Assembly (NCBI GenBank): GCA_963700105.1
Contig: CAVOWL010000001.1
Location: forward strand, 434,001-498,000
Direction of reading: 5' to 3'
DNA from: CAVUWL01 sp963700105
GTDB taxonomy: Bacteria > Actinomycetota > Thermoleophilia > Solirubrobacterales > 70-9
Length of the DNA: 64,000 nucleotides
Part shown: piece by piece, positions 53,804-61,105 of the stretch
Position numbering within the stretch: position 1 is the stretch's first letter
Layout of the letters: every line of letters begins with the position of its first letter
Notes under the pieces: model-generated
Database searches by the model: none
Told to the model about the DNA's origin: nothing
The model's input: the letters and a program-made list of their open reading frames with translations, nothing else
Made by a program: the position numbers and the translations under genes

Positions 53804-55132
53804 ATGTCAGCGCCTCAAGAACCGTCCCATGCCCAGGGCCATTTGCAGGTGATCGGTTTTCGAGGCCGGCGCAAATGGCGTGCCTTCTGGCACGACGCCG
53901 ATGGAAAGCATTCGCGGGTATTGGGTCGTGCCTGGGTACAGAGCTCGGGAAAGAGAACGCCGCGAGGTGCAGTCGTCTGGCACGCGGGCGATGGACCAAA
54001 GCCAGACTCCTCATATCTGACCCCCAAGGAGGCTGAACTAGCGCTGCGCCACATCCTCGAGCATGAAACAGCAACTAGACCCGCACCCCGCGCGGCAAGC
54101 GGTGCACCGCTGAGCTTTGCCGACACAGCCGAGGCATGGCTGGCTCATGGCAGACGTAAACGCAGCTTGAAGCCTTCGACGTTGCACGATTACCGACAAG
54201 TTCTCGACGCCTACCTTCTCCCTCCCCCCGATGGCGGTGATCGGTCGCGGACGGCATTTGGTCGGCCAGCGTTTGCATCAAAACCCTTGGGCGAAATTCG
54301 CCCCGCAGATGTGCGGACTTGGTACGAGAACATGCCGTCGACAAGGTCAGCGGAGAAGATCTTTACCCAGTGTCGTGCGATCTTTGGGCACGCCCTCAAG
54401 CGCGAATGGATCGATCGCGATCCAACCCTTCCGATCGAACGCCGAGTGCTTCGATATTCCGGAGATTATGATTTCTATAGCCGGGAGGAGATCGATGCAT
54501 TGATCCGGGCGGCGGATGAGGGACGCCATCGGAAGGCGATCGCGCATCCCTTTAGCGCGGAGACATTGGCCGCCTTCAAAAGGCAGGACCACCAAGACGC
54601 CGCTCTGTACCTGACTGCCGCGATGACCGGACTGCGGCGCGGCGAGCTGATCGGCTTGCGCTGGCGCGATGTCGACTTTGCCGGTCAGGCGATCCGGGTG
54701 CGTGCCAACTTTTCTTACGGGGAGCTGGTCACCCCCAAGAGCGGCAAGATCAGAAGCGTTCCGATGGTCCCCGATGTCGCCCAAACGCTGGCACGAATCG
54801 GGCAGCGCGAGTGCTTCATCGCCGATAACGACCCGGTGTTCCCCGGCCATTCCGGCGGCCACATCGATGGATCTGCACTGCGACGTCGCTACTCGATCAC
54901 CGTCGAGGCAGCCGGGCTTCGGCACCTACCATTTCACTCTTTGCGCCACTACTTCGGTTCGATGGCGGTAAACCGCGCCTCACTAACTCAGGTCCAGGCA
55001 TGGATGGGCCACGCTCACATCCAGACCACCGCCCGCTATCTGCACGCCAAGAGCCACGCCGACGATGCGGCCCTGCTCGCGGATGCATTCACGCCAGCCA
55101 GTAAACAGGCCGTAGGCGCTGGGCGTGATTGA
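53804..55132 (+). CDS. Tyrosine-type site-specific integrase
   Basis: 442 residues. An N-terminal arm-binding and SAM-like core-binding domain ('FADTAEAWLAHGRRKRSLKP') is followed by the catalytic domain: Arg278 in 'TGLRRGELIGLRW', His378 and Arg381 in 'HSLRHYFGS', His in 'MGHAHIQTT' and the nucleophile Tyr412 in 'TARYLHAKS'. It recombines attP with the tRNA-Thr site next to it. The ATG lies 7 bp after a TATAAT. It is convergent with the excisionase, as in many actinobacterial elements. Confidence 0.93.
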   Translation: MSAPQEPSHAQGHLQVIGFRGRRKWRAFWHDADGKHSRVLGRAWVQSSGKRTPRGAVVWHAGDGPKPDSSYLTPKEAELALRHILEHETATRPAPRAASGAPLSFADTAEAWLAHGRRKRSLKPSTLHDYRQVLDAYLLPPPDGGDRSRTAFGRPAFASKPLGEIRPADVRTWYENMPSTRSAEKIFTQCRAIFGHALKREWIDRDPTLPIERRVLRYSGDYDFYSREEIDALIRAADEGRHRKAIAHPFSAETLAAFKRQDHQDAALYLTAAMTGLRRGELIGLRWRDVDFAGQAIRVRANFSYGELVTPKSGKIRSVPMVPDVAQTLARIGQRECFIADNDPVFPGHSGGHIDGSALRRRYSITVEAAGLRHLPFHSLRHYFGSMAVNRASLTQVQAWMGHAHIQTTARYLHAKSHADDAALLADAFTPASKQAVGAGRD

Positions 55133-55238
55133 GCGATAGCCAAAACCATTCGAGACCGAGCAGGTCCGACAGGCCGGAAAATTTGCTGGCGGGTGCGCAG
55201 CTTCCATCCGAAAATGAAGGCAATCGATTGCAGAGGCG

Positions 55239-55442
55239 CTATCGGACGCCAACAAAGCGAGGATCACGATCCTTCGCTTCCTGCTCCTCAAGCCAAACGG
55301 CGATCGCCTCGCCGCGGTAGCGGCGATAGCGACCGAGCGTGACCGTCGGAATGCGGCCCAGTCGTGACTGTTCGTAGACCCATGTCTTGGGAACTCCAAG
55401 CATCTGGGCTACCTGATCGGCTGTGAGAAGAGGTTCGTTCAT
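55239..55442 (-). CDS. Excisionase-type helix-turn-helix protein
   Basis: 67 residues from ATG 55442 ('MNEPLLTADQVAQMLGVPKT'), then 'WVYEQSRLGRIPTVTLGRYR' and 'RYRGEAIAVWLEEQEA': the MerR-like HTH_17 fold of excisionases, which bend attachment-site DNA to favour excision. An earlier in-frame ATG adds 15 unpatterned residues and is not preferred. It lies 51 bp after the replication-relaxation gene on the same strand. Confidence 0.88.
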   Translation of the reverse strand: MNEPLLTADQVAQMLGVPKTWVYEQSRLGRIPTVTLGRYRRYRGEAIAVWLEEQEAKDRDPRFVGVR

Positions 55443-55493
55443 GGTTGCAAGACGTTTTGAGGGCGGAAAGGTCTCACCCCCAGGCAATGGAAA

Positions 55494-56189
55494 TTATGAA
55501 ACCGCCGCGCAGGAGTTCGGGATATCACGGATGACCAGCTTGGGCCAGTGGTGGTCAGCGGCAAAGTGCTCCAGCCGGCTGCGAATCGAAGGCGCAGCGA
55601 AGACGATCACGGCGTCATAGCGGGCCATGTCGGTCTCAAGGCTGTCCCGCACGATGTCCAGATCTCTAGCACTGAGCTTGATGACGATCGCATGCCGCTC
55701 TGACCTGATTTCGATCACGGCGTTCGGCCGGTGACCGCTCCGTCCCTGTTCGCGAACGAGGCTTCTATGGCCGATCCACCGTGCCTCAGGAGCGCGGCTG
55801 GCAATGTGGAGGCGAACCTCGTTGACGGCTCGCATCCGCGCCATCGCGCCGACCCTGGGGCGGTTCGGCCTGTAGCCCGTGCCTGAAAGGCGCGCACCGC
55901 GACAGCTCAGCCAAGCCCAGTGGGGCTCGTCATGCAGGAAGCGGCCGTAATCGGCGTAGCCAACCCTGGTCAAGTGCTTGACCACGCTCGCCGCCTGGCG
56001 CACGTCAGCCTCCAGGAAACGCGCCAACTGATCAAACGGGATCGCCCCCTGTTCTGCGATTAGACGCAGCAGCTCGAACTCCCACGGCTCGGGCGCTCGC
56101 AGCACAGGAAGATTCCGAGCGCCCCGGCTAACGCCCAACCTGCCAACTGGCTTCGGTTCGATCGTCGCGGCGCTGAGATGGATGCCCAT
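55494..56189 (-). CDS. Replication-relaxation-family protein (copy 1)
   Basis: 231 residues: a winged-helix N-terminal half ('WEFELLRLIAEQGAIPFDQL', 'ARFLEADVRQAASVVKHL', 'GYADYGRFLHDEPHWAWLS') and a C-terminal half with 'RMRAVNEVRLHIASRAPEAR', 'PNAVIEIRSERHAIVIKLS' and 'RYDAVIVFAAPS'. This matches replication-relaxation proteins of actinobacterial mobile elements, thought to act in element replication or transfer. It starts 3 bp after the ATPase stop and is paralogous to the gene at 57482. Role inferred. Confidence 0.8.
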   Translation of the reverse strand: MGIHLSAATIEPKPVGRLGVSRGARNLPVLRAPEPWEFELLRLIAEQGAIPFDQLARFLEADVRQAASVVKHLTRVGYADYGRFLHDEPHWAWLSCRGARLSGTGYRPNRPRVGAMARMRAVNEVRLHIASRAPEARWIGHRSLVREQGRSGHRPNAVIEIRSERHAIVIKLSARDLDIVRDSLETDMARYDAVIVFAAPSIRSRLEHFAADHHWPKLVIRDIPNSCAAVS

Positions 56190-56192
56190 CGC

Positions 56193-57488
56193 TCAGCCCT
56201 CCTCCTCGAGGTAGGAGAGCTCCTTCGGCCCCGCCACCTCAGTGCGCTGCAAAGGCAGATCGAGTGGCTCGGCCGCTGGCAGCGAGCCGCTCCACCCGTG
56301 CGGCGGGCGCTCGATCGCCACCTTCGCGGCTCGGCCACGGCGAATCACCCAGGCGCTGCCGTTGCAGAGGCTGCGAATGTCGTCGGGATCGATCTTCAAC
56401 TGTCGCTCCTGGCGAGCGTGACCCTGGCGGATGTAGACGCCGTCCTCATAGCGATGGGTGAGTTCGATGACCCGTTTTTCCCCGCCCAGCTCGGCGAGAG
56501 CGCCCGGCTCGTTGAGAGCGTGAACGATCACCGTCTCGACCGAGCCGAGGATGCGGTCGCGCTGGGTGCGCGGCCCCATTCCCGAGGGCGTCTGGGGAAC
56601 CAGCACCATCGCGGCGTTGAAGCCGCGAGCCTGCTCGACCTTCATCGCCACGTCCGAGGAGGAGGCGATCGCCGAGAACTCATCGGCGAAGAGCAGACAA
56701 GGACGCTGGTGCTCCTTGCGCATCGTGAAGTAGTGGGCGAAGTCGGCGAAAAGCAGGGAGGCCGCACCGGCACTATCCTCCCCCAAGGCAACCGAGTCGA
56801 GCAGGAAGTAGGCGGCGTCAGCGTCCTCAAAGGACCAATTGCCATCGAGCGCCGCGCCGAGCTGACCGAAGAAGGCCTGGTATCGCAACCGCACCTGGCC
56901 CACCTTGTCGCGAGGCAAGGAGAGCACCGCCGAGGTCGGCCCATGGGCGTCCAGCAGCCTCCCGTAGTCGAGGCGCTCCAGCAGCTCGGCGCTTGAGCGC
57001 GGCGGACCCTCGGGGTGGTTGCACGCCAACTGCAGAGCCATCTTGGCGATGTCGCGGTAGAAGGCCGCGGGGCCATCCACGGCGAACTGGATCACCTCGA
57101 GCAGACGGTTGGCGATGCCGCGCCAATCGCCGCGCCATGCATCGAACGGTTCGTTGGGAAAGACCCGCACACGGCGGCCGGCGGCGCTCATCAACGCGCA
57201 GAAGCGGGCGGCTCCCTGGCGATCGCCCTTGGCGTCCAGATAAAAGACCGGAGCCTCGCTCTTGCAGCCCACCTCATAGGCGATTCGCAGCGATGTCTCC
57301 GTCTTGCCGGTTCCGCTGGCGCCGAGGATCACCGCGTGGCGGCGCATGTCGACAAAGGGCCAGATCAGGCTGCCGTCAGCGCCCATCGGCAGCGCCCGCT
57401 CGCCGCAAAGGCGGCGGCCGAGCACCGCACCATCGGCAGCGACCGACGTGACGCCCGGGAACACCCAGCTGCGCCGGCGCCTCAACAC
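56193..57488 (-). CDS. TraD/VirD4-like coupling ATPase of the element
   Basis: 431 residues. Walker A is 'GASGTGKT' at 56-63 and Walker B 'CLLFADEFSAIA' with Asp269-Glu270. Also present: 'PVFYLDAKGDRQGAARFCAL', 'FNAAMVLVPQTPSGMG' and a C-terminal 'LCNGSAWVIRRGRAAKVAIE'. This is the DNA-translocase fold of TraD/TraG/VirD4 coupling proteins, but without N-terminal membrane segments, so it may need a membrane partner. GTG 57488 overlaps the upstream replication-relaxation stop by 7 bp, and another such gene follows: one tight operon. Confidence 0.85.
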   Translation of the reverse strand: MLRRRRSWVFPGVTSVAADGAVLGRRLCGERALPMGADGSLIWPFVDMRRHAVILGASGTGKTETSLRIAYEVGCKSEAPVFYLDAKGDRQGAARFCALMSAAGRRVRVFPNEPFDAWRGDWRGIANRLLEVIQFAVDGPAAFYRDIAKMALQLACNHPEGPPRSSAELLERLDYGRLLDAHGPTSAVLSLPRDKVGQVRLRYQAFFGQLGAALDGNWSFEDADAAYFLLDSVALGEDSAGAASLLFADFAHYFTMRKEHQRPCLLFADEFSAIASSSDVAMKVEQARGFNAAMVLVPQTPSGMGPRTQRDRILGSVETVIVHALNEPGALAELGGEKRVIELTHRYEDGVYIRQGHARQERQLKIDPDDIRSLCNGSAWVIRRGRAAKVAIERPPHGWSGSLPAAEPLDLPLQRTEVAGPKELSYLEEEG

Positions 57489-58156
57489 GGTGTGCCCTCC
57501 GGCAGGCGGCGCACGAGCAGTTTCGGCCAGCAGCCCTCAGCCTGAACACGCTTCAGCAATCGGTACGGGTAGGGCCCGCAGAAGTAGAGCACCGCGTCGT
57601 AGCGGTTGCTGTGTTCGGCGACGATGCGGCGGATCTCGTGATTGTGTTTAGTCGAGAGCTCCGCCTCGATCGCATGGCGCTCACCGCCGATCTCAAAGAC
57701 CGCGTCGGGGAGGTGATCTTCGGGGTCGCGCTGGCGAAAGACGGATCGTTCGCAGACCCAGCGTCCCTCGGGCGCCCGCTGGGCGAGGTGGAGACGAACC
57801 TCGTTGATAGCGCGCCTATGGGCAAGCATCGCCACGTCGGGCGCGGCGGCACCAAACCCGGTGCTGGCAAGCCGGGCGCCGCGTGCGTTCAGCCAGAACC
57901 AGGGCATGTCCCTGACCAGGAAGCGGCGATGGCGGAGGCAGCCGGCGTCCTCAAGGGCCTGCACTACCACTACCGCGCGCTCCAGCGGTCGATCCAGAAA
58001 GCGCGCGATCTGGTCGAGCGGTATCGCCACCTGTTCGGAGAGCAGACGCAGCGTCTTGGTGTGCTCTGACCCCAGCTCGACCCCGCGCTCAGCCAGGCAG
58101 GATGGTCGGTCGGCCTTTGGGCGTTTCGTGTTGATCGAGTTAGCCCGGGTGTGCAT
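57482..58156 (-). CDS. Replication-relaxation-family protein (copy 2)
   Basis: 224 residues from ATG 58156; a TTG at 58216 would add 20. The layout is that of copy 1: 'TLRLLSEQVAIPLDQIARFL', 'DRPLERAVVVVQALEDAG', 'RRAINEVRLHLAQRAPEGR', 'PDAVFEIGGERHAIEAELST' and 'RYDAVLYFCGPYPYRLLKR'. Shared motifs in the same order mark it as a diverged paralogue. It lies upstream of and overlaps the coupling ATPase gene. Confidence 0.8.
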   Translation of the reverse strand: MHTRANSINTKRPKADRPSCLAERGVELGSEHTKTLRLLSEQVAIPLDQIARFLDRPLERAVVVVQALEDAGCLRHRRFLVRDMPWFWLNARGARLASTGFGAAAPDVAMLAHRRAINEVRLHLAQRAPEGRWVCERSVFRQRDPEDHLPDAVFEIGGERHAIEAELSTKHNHEIRRIVAEHSNRYDAVLYFCGPYPYRLLKRVQAEGCWPKLLVRRLPEGTPC

Positions 58157-58418
58157 GGGCGAGCCAAAGCACGCTTGCGTGCCAGGATGCGAGTCCTGTG
58201 CACCGGGGCGGCCCAACTCGGGCTGTAGATCGCCTAGCTTCAGCGGGGACCCGCCAAGCCCCCGCGTCGCTGACTTCTCAGACCGCGAATTATCGCGTCG
58301 GCGGCGATCCCTACAAGCTCCCTGCGCGCAGGGAGCTCCTGACGGCCCTTCGGGTTCCGGGATCGCCTAACCGACGCATCGCGGCCTTCGTCAAGTCAGC
58401 GACGAAGGGAGGCACCAG

Positions 58419-58979
58419 GTGCCCACAGCAAAACCTGCCCGATCTCGGGCGAAACATCGCAGCGCTGAGAGAATCGCCGAGCAGATCTACATCGCGCATC
58501 GTTCGCGCCTGCTCGCGATCGCCAAGCGTAACTTCGGCAGCCCCGAACTAGCCGAGGATGCCGTCCAGGACGCGTTGGTCCTGTTCATGGAGCACTTTGA
58601 TCCAACCAGCCAGGCCCCACCCCTTGCCTGGCTGAGCCTGACCCTAAAACGGAGGTGTTGGGAGATCGCCCGCAATCAGCGGAGGGATCGGGCCAAACGG
58701 CCCGAGCAAGATATCGACCGTTGCTCTCAACAACAGCTGCCAACGACTCCGATCGGCCAGCCAGACAAGCTGCTCGACCTCGCGGAGGAGATCGCAACGA
58801 CCCGCCGTCGGTTGGAGGGGATTAAGCGAGACGAGCGGCGAGCCATTTCGCTGCTTGCCTTCGGCTACAGCTACAGCGAGATTCGTGATCTCACTGGCTG
58901 GTCCCACCGAAAGGTGGCCCGGTGTGTGACGGAGGGGAGGTCGGCGCTTCGCCAACTTGCACACGGCGGCGCTACTTGA
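58419..58979 (+). CDS. Sigma-70 family (ECF-like) sigma factor carried by the element
   Basis: 186 residues from GTG 58419, with GGGAGG upstream. Region 2: 'IYIAHRSRLLAIAKRNFGSP' and 'ELAEDAVQDALVLFMEHFDP'; region 4: 'DERRAISLLAFGYSYSEIRD' and 'LTGWSHRKVARCVTEGRSAL'. Such a gene inside a mobile element suggests that some element promoters have their own recognition sequence. It is divergent from the replication-relaxation operon, with 262 bp between. No anti-sigma gene adjoins it. Confidence 0.85.
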   Translation: MPTAKPARSRAKHRSAERIAEQIYIAHRSRLLAIAKRNFGSPELAEDAVQDALVLFMEHFDPTSQAPPLAWLSLTLKRRCWEIARNQRRDRAKRPEQDIDRCSQQQLPTTPIGQPDKLLDLAEEIATTRRRLEGIKRDERRAISLLAFGYSYSEIRDLTGWSHRKVARCVTEGRSALRQLAHGGAT

Positions 58980-59032
58980 CGCGATCAATAAAGGCCATCG
59001 GAGCTCCTCCAAGGCTCTGAGCGCGGACCCTC

Positions 59033-59230
59033 CTATGCCGGGACGCGCTCGCCAGCGGGAACATAGTGCTCCAGATCGGCATCGTGGCCAAGCGCGAACG
59101 GGATACCCTCCCGGGCGAGCTTGGCGACCTCGGCGTAGCTGTCGCCAGCGGCGGACCATCCGTCGATATCGGGCGACTCGGCCCACCAGCCATCAGGCTC
59201 GTGGTGGTAGATGACACGAACGGGATTCAT
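59033..59230 (-). CDS. hicB: HicB-family antitoxin
   Basis: 65 residues from ATG 59230 ('MNPVRVIYHHEPDGWWAESP'), then 'DIDGWSAAGDSYAEVAKLAR': the partial RNase-H-like fold of HicB antitoxins, including the 'W.AESPDI.G' signature. A longer in-frame start overlaps hicA and is rejected. It lies 13 bp after the hicA stop, in the usual hicA-hicB order. It is intact although its partner is broken. Confidence 0.85.
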   Translation of the reverse strand: MNPVRVIYHHEPDGWWAESPDIDGWSAAGDSYAEVAKLAREGIPFALGHDADLEHYVPAGERVPA

Positions 59231-59243
59231 TTGGTCTTCTACG

Positions 59244-59476
59244 TCAGAGTAGCTTCCGGGCCCCTTGCTCGGCAAGTCCAACGTCCTTGGTGAGGATCTT
59301 CCGAATCAGCCCGCTTGGGACAGTTGCGCCGTCATGGAAGGCAAAAGACAGCCGCGGGAAGTGCGGCGACTCCATCCTTCGATGCGAACCGACCTGGCGC
59401 ACGACCCGGTAACTCAGCGGCCGGCGTTCGAGAACGCCAGCAGGCGCTTGGCCTTCACTGAGGGAAAATCGCTCAC
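59244..59476 (-). pseudogene. hicA: HicA-family mRNA interferase, frameshifted
   Basis: From GTG 59476 the protein starts 'VSDFPSVKAKRLLAF', as HicA toxins do, then runs to a stop after 'SNAGR'. A second frame gives the rest: 'LERRPLSYRVVRQVGSHRRM', with the catalytic His in 'GSHR', then 'FHDGATVPSGLIRKILTKDV'. Loss of one base near 59434 explains the break. Intact HicA is an RNA-cleaving toxin; this copy should be inactive unless the frame is corrected. Confidence 0.75.
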
Positions 59477-59509
59477 CCGGACGAGCCTAAACTGTCAGGT
59501 GAAAATCAC

Positions 59510-60587
59510 TCACAGCCCCGGCGGATGGTTAGCGACAAACCCAGCCGTCGATTGAAGACCGAAACCTGGACCGTGGGCGAAGTTCGAGTCCGAGGTACCC
59601 CAGTCACGACCGTCGATTTCGACGAACACGTGATCGACGTTGGACCAGATCGTCACGTGCCGTCCGCGGCCCGAGGGATAGGTACTGGCGAAATCCCCCG
59701 AGACCAACGGCCCAGGATCCTTATAGCCGGAGAGAACCAGCAGCCAGCGCACCGCGCCGGAGCAGTCCAGGCCCTTTTCGGGGGCGCCGAAGACCTGACG
59801 GCCGGCGGCGCTCCAGCAGTAGCTACCCGTCGATGGCCCCGGCTTGGTCGCGTGGCCCCCACCCCAGCAATAGTGAATTCGCTGATCTTCGATCCAACGA
59901 GCCACGTATTTGATTCGGGCCAAGCGGTTCGGTCGGGACTTCGCCGAGCTGGGTCGAGGCAACAGCCGTACAGACCTCCCCCGCGCCGAAGCTCGAGGCA
60001 ATCTGAAGCACCTCTTCCACGTACCAATCGGCGTGGTTGTAGGCGAAAATTGCGCCGCGCCAATTACCGGGAGCGCCCGATGCGTGAAGGTAATTCGCGG
60101 TGGCGAAGATCGAGTCGGGAATGCTGTAGATGTCGGGGCGACCGCTCCCTGTTGCATCGACCCCATAGGTCGCCCAGGTGGAGAAGAGAAACTGGCCCGG
60201 GCCGGCGGCCCCGGCCGAGTTCGTCCCCGAGTGCACTCCTGGCAACGGCGAGCGGCCGAAGTCCGACTCGACTTTGTGGATCGCGGCGACGATCGAGAAG
60301 CCACGCGGACCGAGGTGGTAGCGGCTGGCGGCTTTCTCCAACCACGGCACGTAATCGGCGGGGATTTCGTCGCCGCTCGAGCCCTTGACCACACAGCTCT
60401 GCCCGCCACCGGCGGAGGAGTTGGCGGCGACAAAGAGACCGGAAACGAGGAGCATGGGCAGGAGCGCCGCAGCTGCACCCAGAGCGATCTTCCAGCCCGC
60501 TACAGCGCGAACCGTCCCGCGAACGGCGATGAGCACCGTGCGAGCATCGAGTTCGTCGGCGGAGCTTCGATTCGGATCGTCACTCAC
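59510..60587 (-). pseudogene. SLT lytic transglycosylase-NlpC/P60 peptidase, frameshifted
   Basis: The first frame (from ATG 60587) has a membrane segment near 30-55 and a lysozyme-like SLT domain ('AAIHKVESDFGRSPLPGVHS', catalytic Glu; 'GAAGPGQFLFSTWATYGVDA'). After a one-base shift near 59922-59940 a second frame gives 'ARIKYVARWIEDQRIHYCWG' and an NlpC/P60 domain with Cys in 'GLDCSGAVRW' and His in 'NVDHVFVEIDG'. Such two-domain wall hydrolases open peptidoglycan for conjugation machines in Gram-positive elements. Frame break or sequence error; both domains look well kept. Confidence 0.78.
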
Positions 60588-61102
60588 TGCCCCGGACCGC
60601 TCGCAAGCCAGTCCCGGCCGCGACGTTCGAAGACGAAGGAGAACTGCTCAGAGGAGCGGCCTCGCCTAGCCGATCCGCTGATCACGGCGCGCGGCGGGAT
60701 CGCCGAGACAAAAGCAACGGCGATCTGGCCCAGCGCCGCCGAACGAGGGAATTCGCCGGCCGTCGGTTGAGGCCGGTTGGCAAGCAGTTCGCGACTGAAG
60801 CTCGCGGTCGCAAAGGCGCGAAGAGTGCTCGTGACCCCTGCACCCAGCTCGCCGACCTCGTAGCGCAGGAAGGCTGCGACGAAGCTGCGCGCGGCCGCCC
60901 TGACTTCCCTGTGCAAATGCTGGCTACGCTCGGCGAACGCGGCGGTTGCGGCCGCCGCCGTCCCCTCTCCACCTCGACGGTGCGAGGCCGAGGCGGGATC
61001 ACCCAAGTCGTTGCCGCTCAAGCCAAAAGCAAGCGCGGAGCCGAGAAGTGCTGCGCAGACCAAAGCGAACAGCACAACCCTCGAGCGCCGTGGCCCATCC
61101 AC
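60584..61102 (-). CDS. Putative transfer-channel protein, VirB8/TcpC-like (weak)
   Basis: 172 residues. One N-terminal membrane segment ('RVVLFALVCAALLGSALAFG') is followed by a helix and an NTF2-like look: 'ARSFVAAFLRYEVGELGAGV', 'LRAFATASFSRELLANRP' and 'EQFSFVFERRGRDWLASGP'. Fold and position between the VirB6-like and hydrolase genes suggest the TcpC/VirB8 role, but sequence evidence is thin. The stop overlaps the hydrolase start by 4 bp. Confidence 0.65.
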   Translation of the reverse strand: MDGPRRSRVVLFALVCAALLGSALAFGLSGNDLGDPASASHRRGGEGTAAAATAAFAERSQHLHREVRAAARSFVAAFLRYEVGELGAGVTSTLRAFATASFSRELLANRPQPTAGEFPRSAALGQIAVAFVSAIPPRAVISGSARRGRSSEQFSFVFERRGRDWLASGPGQ

Positions 61103-61105
61103 CGC

